From: Streptomyces tuirus | GTDB taxonomy: Bacteria > Actinomycetota > Actinomycetes > Streptomycetales > Streptomycetaceae | Reading direction: 5' to 3' | DNA: 64,000 nt | Assembly: GCF_014701095.1 (NCBI RefSeq) | Contig: NZ_AP023439.1 | Span: 4,638,001-4,702,000, forward strand | Part shown: in pieces, positions 1-11,258 of the stretch | Layout of the letters: the number at the start of each line of letters is the position of its first letter | How positions within the stretch are numbered: the stretch's first letter is position 1 | Position numbers and translations under genes: made by a program | The notes under the pieces: model-generated | Seen by the model: only the letters and a program-made list of their open reading frames with translations | What the model was told of the DNA's origin: nothing | Database searches by the model: none

Positions 1-151
1 CTGTACCGGATGCTCCTCCCTGCTCTCCCGCGTCCGCGCGCCCGGGTGCGGAGCCCGCGGCGGGCGCGGCATCCTCCGGCCCTGCGCCCGCAGCGGGGCG
101 TGGGCCGGAGCCGGGTCCCGGACCCGTCGCGGCGTGCTGGTGATCGGTCAT
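1..151 (-). CDS. 5' end of a divergent gene, probably a PspC-domain membrane protein (partial)
   Basis: An ATG on the minus strand at 151 opens a frame that stays open to the window edge (50 codons seen). The visible peptide begins MTDHQHAATGPGPGSG and is Ala/Gly/Pro-rich, as the disordered N-terminus of many Streptomyces membrane proteins is. No domain is visible yet. The inference that this is a PspC-family protein rests on context: it lies back-to-back with a PspC-type sensor kinase gene, an arrangement I know from other Streptomyces. The gene continues beyond the window. Confidence 0.55.
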   Translation of the reverse strand, partial: MTDHQHAATGPGPGSGPRPAAGAGPEDAAPAAGSAPGRADAGEQGGASGT

Positions 152-329
152 GGGTCCATGGTGACGGGCGCGGCGTCCCGGCGGGAGTCGGAACGACCCT
201 GGCCGGACCCTGATATCGGCCCTGAGAGGCCGCTCGGGAAGCGTTCGAGGGGGAGGTCCGCGGAGATCAGGGGAGCCCTAGGGGTCGACCCTGATGCTCC
301 TGTCTCCCGCACATGTGACCATCAATGGC

Positions 330-1619
330 ATGTCGGAAGCCGCAGCAGCGCCACTCGCCGAACCGCGGCCGCCGCGCAAGCTCTACCGCAGCAGTGACGG
401 ACGCTGGCTCGGGGGCGTGGCGCGGGGCCTCGCCGGGCATCTCGGGCTGCCCGTGATCTGGGTCCGGCTGGTCTTCGTCGGCCTGTTCATGGCCGACGGA
501 CTCGGCGCGCTGCTGTACGCCGCGTTCTGGTTCTTCGTCCCGCTCGGCGTCGGCGGTGTGGAGGCGCAGAAGCCGCCGTCGCCCCTGACGGAGACCTCGT
601 CCGACGGCCGCCGCAGGCTCGTCGCGCGCAGACCCGACAAGGGCCAGATCGTGGCCCTGCTCCTCATGGTCGTGGTGGCCATGGTCTTCGTCGGCAATGT
701 GAACCTCAGCGGCGGAGCCAGGGCGTACCTCTGGCCGACGGTGTTCGTCGGCGCGGGTGTCGCCCTGGTCTGGCGGCAGGCGGACAACGCCCGCCGGGCC
801 CGCTGGGCCGAGGTCGGCCGCCGCCGGCGCACGGTCACGCTGCTGCGCTCGGTGGGTGGCGTCCTGCTGGTGACGGCCGGCGTCTCCGGCATCTTCGTCC
901 TGCAAGGGTCCGCGGCCCACCTCGGATCGGTCCTGCAGGCGGCCCTCGCGGTCCTCGTGGGGATAACGCTGCTCGCCGGGCCGTATCTGGTGCGCATGAC
1001 GCAGGACCTCTCCGAGGAGCGCCTGATGCGCATCCGCGCCCAGGAGCGCGCGGAGGTCGCCGCCCATGTGCACGACTCGGTGCTGCACACCCTCACCCTG
1101 ATACAGCGCAACGCGGAGAACGCGAACGAGGTCCGCCGCCTGGCCCGAGCCCAGGAGCGCGACCTGCGCACCTGGCTCTACAAGCCCGAGGGCACCGGCA
1201 AGGACGAGGCCGACGAGCCCACCACCCTCGCCGACGCCGTCCGGCGCAACGCGGCCGAGGTCGAGGACAAGCACGGCGTGCCCATCGAGGTCGTGGTCGT
1301 GGGCGACTGCCCGCTCGACGAGAGGATCTCCGCGCAGATGCAGGCCGCGCGGGAAGCAATGGTGAACGCCGCCAAGTACGGTGGCGAGGGCGGCGCCGTC
1401 CAGGTCTTCGCCGAGGTCGAGGGGAAGACGGTCTTCGTGTCCGTCCGGGACCGCGGCCCCGGCTTCGACCTCGGCTCGATACCCGCCGACCGGATGGGTG
1501 TCAGAGAATCGATCATCGGCCGCATGGAGCGCAACGGCGGTACGGCGCGGCTGCGCGCGGTGCCGGACGGCGGCACGGAGGTCGAGCTGGAGATGGAGAG
1601 GGCGGAGAAGACGTCATGA
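330..1619 (+). CDS. PspC-domain membrane sensor histidine kinase
   Basis: A 429-aa membrane kinase that should sense envelope state and phosphorylate the regulator encoded next. An N-terminal PspC domain (about residues 15-75, RKLYRSSDGRWLGGVARGLA) carries a hydrophobic segment. Further membrane segments follow at about 105-125, 130-150, 175-195 and 200-220. The HisKA_3-type H-box is ERAEVAAHVHDSVLHTL (His ~248), followed by an N-box with AAREAMVNAAKYG and a G-box DRGPGFD. The stop overlaps the next start (ATGA), so the two are translationally coupled. An in-frame ATG at 294 is possible. I prefer 330 because the protein then starts MSEAAAAPL and conservation begins soon after, but neither has a strong ribosome-binding site. 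Confidence 0.9.
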   Translation: MSEAAAAPLAEPRPPRKLYRSSDGRWLGGVARGLAGHLGLPVIWVRLVFVGLFMADGLGALLYAAFWFFVPLGVGGVEAQKPPSPLTETSSDGRRRLVARRPDKGQIVALLLMVVVAMVFVGNVNLSGGARAYLWPTVFVGAGVALVWRQADNARRARWAEVGRRRRTVTLLRSVGGVLLVTAGVSGIFVLQGSAAHLGSVLQAALAVLVGITLLAGPYLVRMTQDLSEERLMRIRAQERAEVAAHVHDSVLHTLTLIQRNAENANEVRRLARAQERDLRTWLYKPEGTGKDEADEPTTLADAVRRNAAEVEDKHGVPIEVVVVGDCPLDERISAQMQAAREAMVNAAKYGGEGGAVQVFAEVEGKTVFVSVRDRGPGFDLGSIPADRMGVRESIIGRMERNGGTARLRAVPDGGTEVELEMERAEKTS

Positions 1620-2356
1620 GCGACCCGACCGAGGCGAACGGTACGGCGGGATCGGCGGAGGCGGCCGGACCCGCGGAGTCGGGCGGCGGCCCCGGGCGTC
1701 ATGTGCGCGTGGTCCTCGTGGACGACCACCGCATGTTCCGCACGGGGGTCCAGGCCGAGATCGGACAGACCGAGCAGACCGGAGTCGAGGTCGTCGGCGA
1801 GGCCGCGGACGTCGACCAGGCCGTCACGGTCATCACCGCGACCCGGCCCGAGGTGGTCCTCCTCGATGTGCACCTGCCGGGCGGGGGCGGCGTGGAAGTG
1901 CTGCGCCGCTGCGCCCCGTTGATGGGCGACACCGAGCAGCCGGTCCGCTTCCTCGCGCTGTCCGTGTCGGACGCGGCCGAAGACGTGATCGGCGTGATCC
2001 GTGGCGGGGCCCGCGGGTACGTCACCAAGACGATCACCGGCACGGACCTGGTGAACTCCGTGTTCCGTGTCCAGGAGGGCGACGCGGTCTTCTCCCCGCG
2101 CCTCGCCGGGTTCGTCCTGGACGCCTTCGCCTCCACGGACGCGCCGCCGGTCGACGAGGACCTGGACCGCCTGACCCAGCGCGAGCGCGAGGTGCTGCGG
2201 CTCATCGCGCGGGGCTACGCGTACAAGGAGATCGCCAAGCAGCTGTACATCTCCGTGAAGACGGTCGAGTCGCACGTCTCGGCGGTGCTGCGCAAGCTCC
2301 AGCTGTCGAACCGGCACGAGCTGACGCGCTGGGCGACGGCTCGCCGGCTGGTCTGA
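1616..2356 (+). CDS. NarL/LuxR-family response regulator
   Basis: A 246-aa two-component response regulator. The receiver domain (about residues 29-155) has the acidic pair in VVLVDDHRMF, the phospho-acceptor Asp in VVLLDVHLPG, and a conserved Lys in GYVTKTITG. The C-terminal LuxR HTH runs from LTQREREVLRLIARGYAYKE through SVKTVESHVSAVLRKLQL. It is coupled by a 4-bp overlap to the PspC kinase and is its evident partner. The first ~28 residues are a Glu/Gly/Ala-rich extension. Only 9 bp separate it from the convergent NlpC/P60 gene, with no clear terminator in between. Confidence 0.93.
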   Translation: MSDPTEANGTAGSAEAAGPAESGGGPGRHVRVVLVDDHRMFRTGVQAEIGQTEQTGVEVVGEAADVDQAVTVITATRPEVVLLDVHLPGGGGVEVLRRCAPLMGDTEQPVRFLALSVSDAAEDVIGVIRGGARGYVTKTITGTDLVNSVFRVQEGDAVFSPRLAGFVLDAFASTDAPPVDEDLDRLTQREREVLRLIARGYAYKEIAKQLYISVKTVESHVSAVLRKLQLSNRHELTRWATARRLV

Positions 2357-2365
2357 CGCCGGCGC

Positions 2366-3424
2366 TCACACCACCCGGGTCGCCCCCGCGAACGGCATCT
2401 CGTCCAGCGGGGCGACACGCACCGGCGCGGAGGGGTTCGGTGCGTGGATCATCCGGCCGTTGCCGACGTAGATGCCGACATGGCTGATGCCGGCGTAGAA
2501 GAAGACCAGGTCGCCGGGGAGGAGTTCGGAGCGGGAGACGCGGCGGCCGGCGGCGATCTGGGAGTACGTCGTACGGGGCAGGGAGACGCCTGCGGCACGG
2601 TACGCGGCCTGGACGAGGCCCGAGCAGTCGAAGGCGTTCGGGCCGGTGGCGCCCCAGACGTAGGGGCTGCCGAGCTTCTGGTAGGCGTAGGAGACGGCCG
2701 TGGCGGCGCGGGAGTTGGGCGCCTGGGCCGTGGCGGGGCCGGGGGCCGTGAGGGTGTCCCGCGGGCCCGTCGAGCGCGAGGCACGGTCGGTCGATGCGCC
2801 CAGCCGGGAACGTTCCTGCACACTGAGCCGGGAGAGCAGCTGCCGTGCCGAGCCCAGTTTGCCGGTGATCGTCTTCTTGTGCCGCTTCAGCTCCGTCTGC
2901 CGCGACTTCAGGGACGTCAGCTCGATGTGGGCGGCCCCGCGCAGCTGCTCGATCTCCCGCAGCTGTCTGCGCACGCCCGCGACGGCGGCGTTCTGCCGGT
3001 TGCCGGCCCGCTCCACGAACTCGGCGTTCTCCAGGTACCGGTCGGGATCGTCGGACAGGGCGAGCTGCACCGCGGGGTCGAGGCCCCCGGCCCGGTACTG
3101 CGCGGCGGCAACCGAACCCAGCGCGTCGCGGGCGGAGTTGAGCCGCTCCTCCTTGCGCGCCGCCTGGTCCTGGAGGTCCTTCAGCCGCTGCCCGGCCGCC
3201 TCGGCCTTCTCCTTCGCGCCGTTGTACTTCTCGGTGGCGACCTCCGCCTCCTGGTACAGCTCGTCCACCTCGGCCTTGACCTGGGCGGGGCTGAGCTGTG
3301 GTTCGGCGTGTCCGGTGCCGTCCAGGCCCGTCGCCGTCGCCGCGCCCGCGAGGGCGATCGTGGCGGCCGTACGGGCCTTGCTGCCACCCGTCGAGCGCTG
3401 TCGGGGCTTGCGGTGCGCTGCCAC
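2366..3424 (-). CDS. NlpC/P60 family cell-wall endopeptidase (coiled-coil type)
   Basis: A 352-aa secreted peptidoglycan hydrolase. The N-terminal signal region contains ARTAATIALAGAATATG. A long Lys/Glu/Ala/Gln-rich coiled coil (about residues 40-200) precedes an NlpC/P60 domain with the catalytic Cys in NAFDCSGLVQ, His in ISHVGIYVG, and a third polar residue in MIHAPNP. The GTG start at 3424 follows an AGGAAAGGA site and gives VAAHRKPRQR, the usual N-terminus of these Streptomyces proteins. A much longer frame upstream is not supported. It is a paralogue of the gene at 5195-6370 but lacks that gene's riboswitch leader. Likely role: remodelling peptidoglycan stem peptides in growth or sporulation (family knowledge). 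Confidence 0.9.
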   Translation of the reverse strand: MAAHRKPRQRSTGGSKARTAATIALAGAATATGLDGTGHAEPQLSPAQVKAEVDELYQEAEVATEKYNGAKEKAEAAGQRLKDLQDQAARKEERLNSARDALGSVAAAQYRAGGLDPAVQLALSDDPDRYLENAEFVERAGNRQNAAVAGVRRQLREIEQLRGAAHIELTSLKSRQTELKRHKKTITGKLGSARQLLSRLSVQERSRLGASTDRASRSTGPRDTLTAPGPATAQAPNSRAATAVSYAYQKLGSPYVWGATGPNAFDCSGLVQAAYRAAGVSLPRTTYSQIAAGRRVSRSELLPGDLVFFYAGISHVGIYVGNGRMIHAPNPSAPVRVAPLDEMPFAGATRVV

Positions 3425-3844
3425 CTGGAGGCCACGTCCTTTCCTCGACCGCCGAGGGGTGGGTGCGGCTGCCGGGGGGAGCGGACGGGCGGCCTGCGCG
3501 TCCGGCGACGGCCCGCACAGGGGGAGCGGATCGCCGCCGGACTTTTCGGCGGTGGTGTCCGACTGCCGCCCCTGGCCCGGGCGGCGGTGGGGAGCCGGGC
3601 ACCTGGTGGAGGACGCTAAACGTCGCCGTACCGGGCCCGTGGCGGGTGTGCGGAAGTGGCGCGAGAGGACCGACGGTGACCGTATGCGACCGTGGACCCG
3701 CCGGGGCGCCGCCCACTTCACTCAGCGTGATGACCGATGCGCCGGATTCTGAGCGAGTGACCGTGATCGGGTGCTATGGGGCGCATATATGCATCACTGG
3801 GCCGGTGTCGGGTGCCTCTAGGCCCCTCATTAGGCTCCGGCCTC
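3425..3844. other. Divergent intergenic region
   Basis: This 420-bp gap separates the minus-strand NlpC/P60 gene from the plus-strand membrane-protein gene at 3845. I see no ydaO-type riboswitch here, unlike upstream of the paralogue. Near 3850 a TAGGCT hexamer at 3831-3836 lies 8 nt before the ATG of the next gene, compatible with a -10 box for a leaderless or near-leaderless message. A short hairpin CCGCCG...CGGCGG lies near 3530-3555. No convincing extra ORF was found. Confidence 0.5.
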
Positions 3845-4198
3845 ATGGACGTACTCATCCACCTCTTCGTCGGCCTCCACATCATCGGCATCGCCTCGCT
3901 CCTGGGAGGCTTCCTCACCCAGATGAAGGCGATGGGCGAGGGTACCGCCCGCTTCACCCCCGCGATGCTGCACGGCGCGTTCACGATGCTGGTCACCGGA
4001 GTGGTTCTCGTCGGCCTCAACCAGGCCGACGACCAGTCGGTGAACAACGTGAAGATCGGCGTGAAGCTGGCCCTGCTGATCGTGATCCTCGGCCTGGTCT
4101 ATGTGAAGCGTGACGACGAGAAGGTGGACAAGGGGCTCTTCGGCCTGGTGGGTCTGCTGACCACGGCGAACATCTTCATCGCCGTGCTCTGGACCTGA
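3845..4198 (+). CDS. Small four-helix integral membrane protein, conserved hypothetical
   Basis: A 117-aa protein with four hydrophobic segments (about residues 2-24, 40-60, 70-88 and 98-116), ending in a helix at the C-terminus (LLTTANIFIAVLWT). I recognise it only as a conserved Streptomyces membrane protein, not by function. No ribosome-binding site is obvious, but TAGGCT ends 8 nt before the ATG, which would suit leaderless transcription. Its 3' end overlaps the convergent gene by 23 bp. Confidence 0.75.
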   Translation: MDVLIHLFVGLHIIGIASLLGGFLTQMKAMGEGTARFTPAMLHGAFTMLVTGVVLVGLNQADDQSVNNVKIGVKLALLIVILGLVYVKRDDEKVDKGLFGLVGLLTTANIFIAVLWT

Positions 4199-5117
4199 CC
4201 CGGGAGCGCCGGGCGCCGGCCCGGGCGGCGGCGAGAGCCCAGGCGGTGCACGCGAGCCAGGCGGCCACCGCGATCCACAGCAGCACCTCCCCGGCGGCGT
4301 CGAGCCAGGCGACGTCGAGCGCGGCGGCGACCGCCAGGGTGGCCGCCGCCGTCACCACCACGGCGAACACGGTCGCCCAGCGCCGCACGTCGTAGTGGTG
4401 CCGCGGCCAGAACAGCTCGGCGAGGATCAGGGCGACGCAGGCGATCAGCGCGAGCACGAGCAGCGTGACGGTCGTCGTGCGCAGGGCGCTGCTGTTCTCC
4501 TCGTTCCACAGGTACAGGCGCGAGCTGTCGGCACTGAGGAGCTTCGCCCCGGCCATCGAGGACACGGCGAGGGCGCCCGCCGCGAGCCAGTGGTCCCCGC
4601 GTCCCTCCTCCACCTGCCGGGGCTGGAAGCGGAACAGGGCGAAACAGTAGAGGGCGAGCCCGAGCCAGAACAGCACCAGGGCCGCGTGGGCGAGCCAGGC
4701 CGCCGAATCCGCCGCGGCGAGCGTCGCGCCGAGCACGGCGAGCCCTTCGGTGGCCACACACCGCAGGAACACCGTTCCGCGCCACCCCTGGGTCTCCGCG
4801 GTGAGCAGCACCGCCCAGAGCAGCATGGCGAGGGCGAGCAGAGCCTCGGCGAGGTGCTGCCGGCCTGCCGCGGAGAAGCCGGTGCCGAGGACGGCGGTCG
4901 CCGCCACGAGGGTGAGCGCGGCAGGCGTCTCCGCCCGCCACACGCCGTGCCACCGCTGGGCGAGGCCCGCGGCCGCCACCAGCCAGGCCGCGCAGGCCAG
5001 GCCGAGGGCGATGCGGGAGAGGACCTCGTACCCCGCCGAGTCGAGACCGACCGACACGATGCCGGTCGCCAGCGCATACGTCGCCCACCAGGTGGCAAAC
5101 AGGGAGGGACCGGACAT
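4176..5117 (-). CDS. Multi-pass membrane protein, possibly TDT/TehA (SLAC1)-like
   Basis: A 313-aa protein made almost entirely of about ten hydrophobic helices. The spacing and segments such as LRTTTVTLLVLALI remind me of the tellurite-resistance/C4-dicarboxylate (TDT, SLAC1) fold, but I see no diagnostic motif, so this family is a tentative inference. The ATG at 5117 is preceded at 7 nt by TAGCAT (5125-5130, minus strand), compatible with a leaderless transcript. No ribosome-binding site is visible. The C-terminus is Arg-rich (ARRSRVRSRARR), likely cytoplasmic. Confidence 0.75.
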   Translation of the reverse strand: MSGPSLFATWWATYALATGIVSVGLDSAGYEVLSRIALGLACAAWLVAAAGLAQRWHGVWRAETPAALTLVAATAVLGTGFSAAGRQHLAEALLALAMLLWAVLLTAETQGWRGTVFLRCVATEGLAVLGATLAAADSAAWLAHAALVLFWLGLALYCFALFRFQPRQVEEGRGDHWLAAGALAVSSMAGAKLLSADSSRLYLWNEENSSALRTTTVTLLVLALIACVALILAELFWPRHHYDVRRWATVFAVVVTAAATLAVAAALDVAWLDAAGEVLLWIAVAAWLACTAWALAAARAGARRSRVRSRARR

Positions 5118-5194
5118 AGCGCCGATGCTAGAGAGCGCCGCGCGGGTTGAGAGAGGGGCACGCGCGTGTGCCCCTCAAAAACCTGGCGGGACTT

Positions 5195-6370
5195 CTAGGC
5201 CGGGCGTACCACGCTGTGGATCGCGGACTCGCCGTCGTAGTAGATCGACTCCTCGCGCACGTACGTGCCGGGCTTCGGGGCGTGGATCATCATGCCGTTG
5301 CCGATGTAGATCCCGACGTGGGTGACGTCGTCGTAGAAGAAAACCAGGTCGCCGGGCCGGGCCTGGGAGAGCGGGACCGTGGTGCCGGCGTTCACCTGGT
5401 CGTAGGTCGTGCGCGGCAGGGTGACGCCCGCGGCCTTCCAGGCGGCCCCGGTGAGGCCGGAGCAGTCGTAGGAGCCGGGGCCGACCGCGCCCCACACGTA
5501 CGGCTTGCCGATCTGGGCCCGGGCGAAGGCGAGCGCCTTGTCGGCCTTGGTGGCGTACGAGGAGTCGGCCGGGGCCGTCGAGGAGGACGAGCCGGAACCC
5601 GACCCCGACGAGGAGGACCCGCTGTCCTGCTGCCGAGCCGCCTCGTCCTGGGCCTTCTGCTGCGCGGCCTGCTGCCGGGCCAGCTCGTCGGCCTTCCGGG
5701 TGGCCTCCGCCCGCTTCTCCTTCTCGATCGCCGCGAGCCGGGCCTTCTCCTCGGCGGTCAGCTTCGACATCAGCTCGCGGGCGTCGGCGAGCTTCCGCTG
5801 GACGGTGGCCTTGGCCGTCCGCAGGCCGGCCTGCGAGTCGGTGAGCGTCTCGAGGCTCTCGGTGGCCTCCTGCCGCTTCTTCATCGTCTCGGACTGCTGC
5901 GTGACGTAGTCGTCGACCGCGACCTTCTGCCGGCCGGTCATCCGGTCCATCAGCTGGGTCTGGTCGAAGTAGTCCTGCGGGGTGTCCGCGAGCAGGAACG
6001 TCGCGGTGTCCGGGGCGGCGGCGCCGGTACGGTACTGGGCGGAGGCGAAGGACCCCAGCTCCTCGCGCGCCTCGTTGAGCTTCTGGGTGCGCTCGGCGAC
6101 GTCGTCGAGGAGGGTGTCGACGCGCTTGCGCTGCTTCGCGGTCTGCTCCTTGGCCGCGTTGTACTTGTCGGTCGCCGACTCTGCCTGGCGGTACAGGTCG
6201 TCGACCTTCTTCTCGACTTCCTCCAGGCTGGGCTTGTCGTCGGCCGCGGGGGCGGCGTTGGCCGACTGGGACAGCAGGGCCACGGAGGTGAGGGCCGCCG
6301 TTGCGAGGGCGGGGGTCCGTATGCCTGCCACGCGCGTACCCGTAGGGCGCGACTTGCGGTGCGACGCCAA
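5195..6370 (-). CDS. NlpC/P60 family cell-wall endopeptidase under c-di-AMP riboswitch
   Basis: A 391-aa secreted hydrolase. The signal sequence contains TPALATAALTSVALLSQSANA with AxA cleavage near ANA-AP. A long coiled coil (about residues 45-250) is followed by a low-complexity Ser/Gly linker and a C-terminal NlpC/P60 domain with Cys in SYDCSGLTGA, His in VTHVGIYIGN and MIHAPKP. The start is a TTG at 6370, chosen because an AAGGAG site lies 9 nt upstream and MASHRKSR is the expected N-terminus. The leader contains a ydaO-type riboswitch, so expression should respond to c-di-AMP, a signal tied to turgor and wall homeostasis. It is a paralogue of the gene at 2366. Confidence 0.92.
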   Translation of the reverse strand: MASHRKSRPTGTRVAGIRTPALATAALTSVALLSQSANAAPAADDKPSLEEVEKKVDDLYRQAESATDKYNAAKEQTAKQRKRVDTLLDDVAERTQKLNEAREELGSFASAQYRTGAAAPDTATFLLADTPQDYFDQTQLMDRMTGRQKVAVDDYVTQQSETMKKRQEATESLETLTDSQAGLRTAKATVQRKLADARELMSKLTAEEKARLAAIEKEKRAEATRKADELARQQAAQQKAQDEAARQQDSGSSSSGSGSGSSSSTAPADSSYATKADKALAFARAQIGKPYVWGAVGPGSYDCSGLTGAAWKAAGVTLPRTTYDQVNAGTTVPLSQARPGDLVFFYDDVTHVGIYIGNGMMIHAPKPGTYVREESIYYDGESAIHSVVRPA

Positions 6371-6389
6371 GGGAGGCGACTCCTTCCAC

Positions 6390-6600
6390 GTTCCGCCTAC
6401 CGAGTTAGCTGTCGGGTTCGGGCGGGTGGTTCGGAAGGTTTGCCCTACGGCCGTCTCCGTACAGGGAGCCGGGCCGATTCACCCCAGGTTCACGGTTGGG
6501 TCCCCGGCTCCGGCTGCCGCTGCGGCGTGCCGGACTCGGCGGAGGCCGCGCGGCCCGGCGACGTTCGCCGGTGGGGGTCATGCGGCCTGGTCGCACGGTA
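6390..6600 (-). promoter_or_regulatory. ydaO/yuaA-type (cyclic di-AMP) riboswitch
   Basis: Read on the minus strand, the leader of the downstream NlpC/P60 gene holds the hallmark blocks of the actinobacterial ydaO motif in order: AGCCGGGGACCCAAC, CTGGGGTGAATCGG, CGTAGGGCAAACCTTCCGAA, then CCGACAGCTAACTCGGTAGG just before the ribosome-binding site. From family knowledge this RNA binds c-di-AMP and usually turns off wall-hydrolase genes (NlpC/P60, rpf) in actinobacteria. The 5' limit is approximate. The 3' block lies about 20 nt from the TTG start. Confidence 0.88.
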
Positions 6601-6835
6601 GCCAACTCGTGTGGCGCCTGTGAAGGTTGATGGGTGATATGCCCGATACATTTTCGTGACCTTGTTCCCGAGCGTTGCCGAGAGTGAGCGATCGAGGGGG
6701 TTTGATCACGAATCATCCGCAATTGCGGGGGGTGTAGCAGCCCGTGATCGTGCTGTCATGGAGGGCGACAACGCGCCGCCGGTCCGGCCCGCGGGTGCCC
6801 CGGCGCGGGGCGATGTTCTCAGGGCGGCGGCGGGC

Positions 6836-6857
6836 TGTCAGTGGGGCGCCCTAGACT
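6836..6857 (+). promoter_or_regulatory. LexA-independent DNA-damage-type promoter (RecA-NDp/PafBC motif) of pcrA
   Basis: TGTCAGTG at 6836-6843, then exactly 8 nt, then TAGACT at 6852-6857. This fits the published actinobacterial damage-promoter consensus tTGTCRgtg-N8-TAnnnT, except that the weak first T is C. The -10 hexamer ends 9 nt before the pcrA ATG, so the message would have almost no leader. A helicase acting in repair is a plausible target. The assignment is from motif match and context only. Confidence 0.65.
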
Positions 6858-6866
6858 CGGAGAGCG

Positions 6867-9380
<2,514 letters not shown>

Positions 9381-9390
9381 CGCCCTGAGA

Positions 9391-9430
9391 AGTGCCGGTG
9401 GGCCCCGTCCGCTCGACGGGCGGGGGCTGC
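9391..9430. terminator. Possible intergenic hairpin between convergent pcrA and M23 peptidase genes
   Basis: The 57-bp convergent gap contains GGCCCCGTCCGCTCGACGGG followed by CGGGGGC, which can fold into a G/C hairpin with a small loop. There is no U-tract, as is common in Streptomyces terminators. The pairing is imperfect, so this is tentative. Confidence 0.35.
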
Positions 9431-9437
9431 CGGGACG

Positions 9438-11039
9438 TTACGACGGGTCGACGCCGTGGCTGCGCAGCCACGGGAGCGGGTCGATGGCCGAGCCGCCGCC
9501 CGGGCGCACCTCGAAGTGCAGGTGCGGTCCGGTGGAGTTGCCGGAGTTGCCGGAGCGCGCGATCGGATCGCCGGCCTTCACGGTCGTACCCGAGGCGACC
9601 GTGTACGTGGAGAGGTGGCAGTACCACGTCTCCGTGCCGTCCTTCGCGGTCACGATCATCATGTTGCCGTACGCGCTGTTCCACTGCGTGCGGACGGTGC
9701 CGTCGGTCGCGGCCATCACGGTCGTGCCGTACGAGACGGGGAAGTCGATGCCGCTGTGCAGGGACATCCAGTTGATGCCGGACTGCCCGTAGTAGGCGCT
9801 GAGTCCGTGCCGCGCGACCGGCAGGGCGAACTTGGGACGCAGCCGCTCCTTGCGGGCCGCCTCCTCCGCCGCCCTCTTCCTGTCGGCCACCTGCTGGGCC
9901 TTGAGGTCGATGCGCTCCTGCGTACGGCTGGCCCGGTCGGCGAAGTCGTCGGCGCCGGCGGACAGGCTCTGCAGCTGCGTGTCCAGCTTGTTGTTGGCGG
10001 CGGCCGGCTTGACCGGCTGCGCGTCCGCCGCCGTCGTCTGCGCCTCCGCGGCGCTGTCGTCGGAGAGCGTGCCGACGGAGGCGGCGGCGATCCCGGCGAC
10101 ACCCATCACACAGGCGGAGGGCACCGCGATGGTCATCAGCGCCGAGCGCTTGGGGGGCGTACGGCGGCGGGAGCGGGAGCCGGCGCGCGAGGCCGCCCGG
10201 GGGGAGGGGGCCGCAGTGACGTCCTCCTGGTCGTCCAGGAGCGGGGCGACGACGGGCAGTTCACCCGTGGCGGCCGGCTCATCGCCGTCCGCGGCGGGGT
10301 CGCGGTAGTCCGCCCCGGCGGATTCGTCGTACGTGACCTGGTCGAAAGTCGCGGTCTCGAGCTGGTCGAAGGTCGCGGTCTCGAGCTGGTCGAACGGCGT
10401 GGCCCCGTGCTGGTCGAAGGTTTCGGCGGGGTGCTCGTACGCGTCGGGCGCCGGTGCGGCGGTGCCGTCGGCGTTCCACTGCGTCGCGTCGTAGGCGCCC
10501 GTGTCGAAGGTCTGCGTGCCCCACTCCCAGTGCTGGGTGTGGTCGGCGGGGTTGCCGGCCTGGTCGGGCTGGAGCCAGGCGCCCGCGTCCCACTGCCCGC
10601 TGACGTCCGGGGACGGGGCCTGGGAGGGGATGGCCGACATGGGCTGCTGCTCGGGCGTCCAGGAGGTCGTGTCGTAGACGCCGGTGTCGTAGGCGGCGTG
10701 GTGCTGGGCCGCGTAGGCGTCGTAGTGCACGTTCTCGTGCGTGCCGGTGGGCCAGTGGCCGGTGCCGTAAGTGCCCATGTCCTGGCCGCTGCCCGGCATG
10801 TCGCCGAAGAGGGGGTCGGTCGCGAAGCTCGCGGTGCCGTGCCCGGTGGCGTCGAAACCGGCGCCGTGGGTACCGGTGGGGTGGGCACCGGTGGCGTCAA
10901 AACCGGTGGCGGCGTAGTCGCCGTACGTGGTGAAGTCGCCGTACTGGGCTTCCTGGGTGCCGTACGACGCGTAGTGCGCGGAGGCGGCGTCGGAAGCCGG
11001 AGCCGGGGTCATGGTCCCCGACGGGTGACGGTCGTTCAC
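9438..11039 (-). CDS. M23-family (LytM) metallopeptidase with long N-terminal extension
   Basis: A 533-aa envelope peptidase expected to cut peptidoglycan cross-bridges or activate other hydrolases. A 270-residue acidic, Tyr/Gly/Asp/Thr-rich N-terminal region contains a short internal repeat (FDQLETAT twice, then FDQVTYD). One transmembrane segment follows (SALMTIAVPSACVMGVAGIA), then a coiled coil (LDTQLQSLSAGADDF...) and a C-terminal M23 domain with the zinc/catalytic motifs LHSGIDFP and GPHLHFEVRPGG. The GTG at 11039 gives VNDRHPSGT, preceded by AAAGAGAAG; it is preferred over a longer frame from 11153 whose extra residues look non-coding. Topology is likely N-in/C-out. Confidence 0.9.
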   Translation of the reverse strand: MNDRHPSGTMTPAPASDAASAHYASYGTQEAQYGDFTTYGDYAATGFDATGAHPTGTHGAGFDATGHGTASFATDPLFGDMPGSGQDMGTYGTGHWPTGTHENVHYDAYAAQHHAAYDTGVYDTTSWTPEQQPMSAIPSQAPSPDVSGQWDAGAWLQPDQAGNPADHTQHWEWGTQTFDTGAYDATQWNADGTAAPAPDAYEHPAETFDQHGATPFDQLETATFDQLETATFDQVTYDESAGADYRDPAADGDEPAATGELPVVAPLLDDQEDVTAAPSPRAASRAGSRSRRRTPPKRSALMTIAVPSACVMGVAGIAAASVGTLSDDSAAEAQTTAADAQPVKPAAANNKLDTQLQSLSAGADDFADRASRTQERIDLKAQQVADRKRAAEEAARKERLRPKFALPVARHGLSAYYGQSGINWMSLHSGIDFPVSYGTTVMAATDGTVRTQWNSAYGNMMIVTAKDGTETWYCHLSTYTVASGTTVKAGDPIARSGNSGNSTGPHLHFEVRPGGGSAIDPLPWLRSHGVDPS

Positions 11040-11258
11040 CAACTTCTCTTTCGCCTCGACAACAGGGGCTGCCAGAGCAGTGCGGCGACTGTACCCGGCG
11101 GTACGCGGGCACGACAATCTTCGGCAGGTTTCGCGCGCGCAGGAAACGGGCATTCGACCGTCTTTTGGCGGACGGCGGGCACGGGTTTGGCTCTGTGTTC
11201 GAAGTTTGTTCGAGCTTGATCGGTGCTGTGGTGCCGAGTGATCGCTGTATGACGAGTC

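Noticed and set aside
3806..3836. A damage-type promoter before the gene at 3845 (TGTCGGGTG...TAGGCT)
   Set aside because: The spacing between TGTCGG and TAGGCT does not match the N8 rule, and the intervening match is poor.
11198..11217. A LexA/SOS-box-like sequence (TTCGAAGTTTGTTCGAG)
   Set aside because: The actinobacterial SOS box needs CGAAC-N4-GTTCG. Here the left half lacks the C, so spacing is one short. It also lies 160 bp before the M23 peptidase start, not a typical SOS target.
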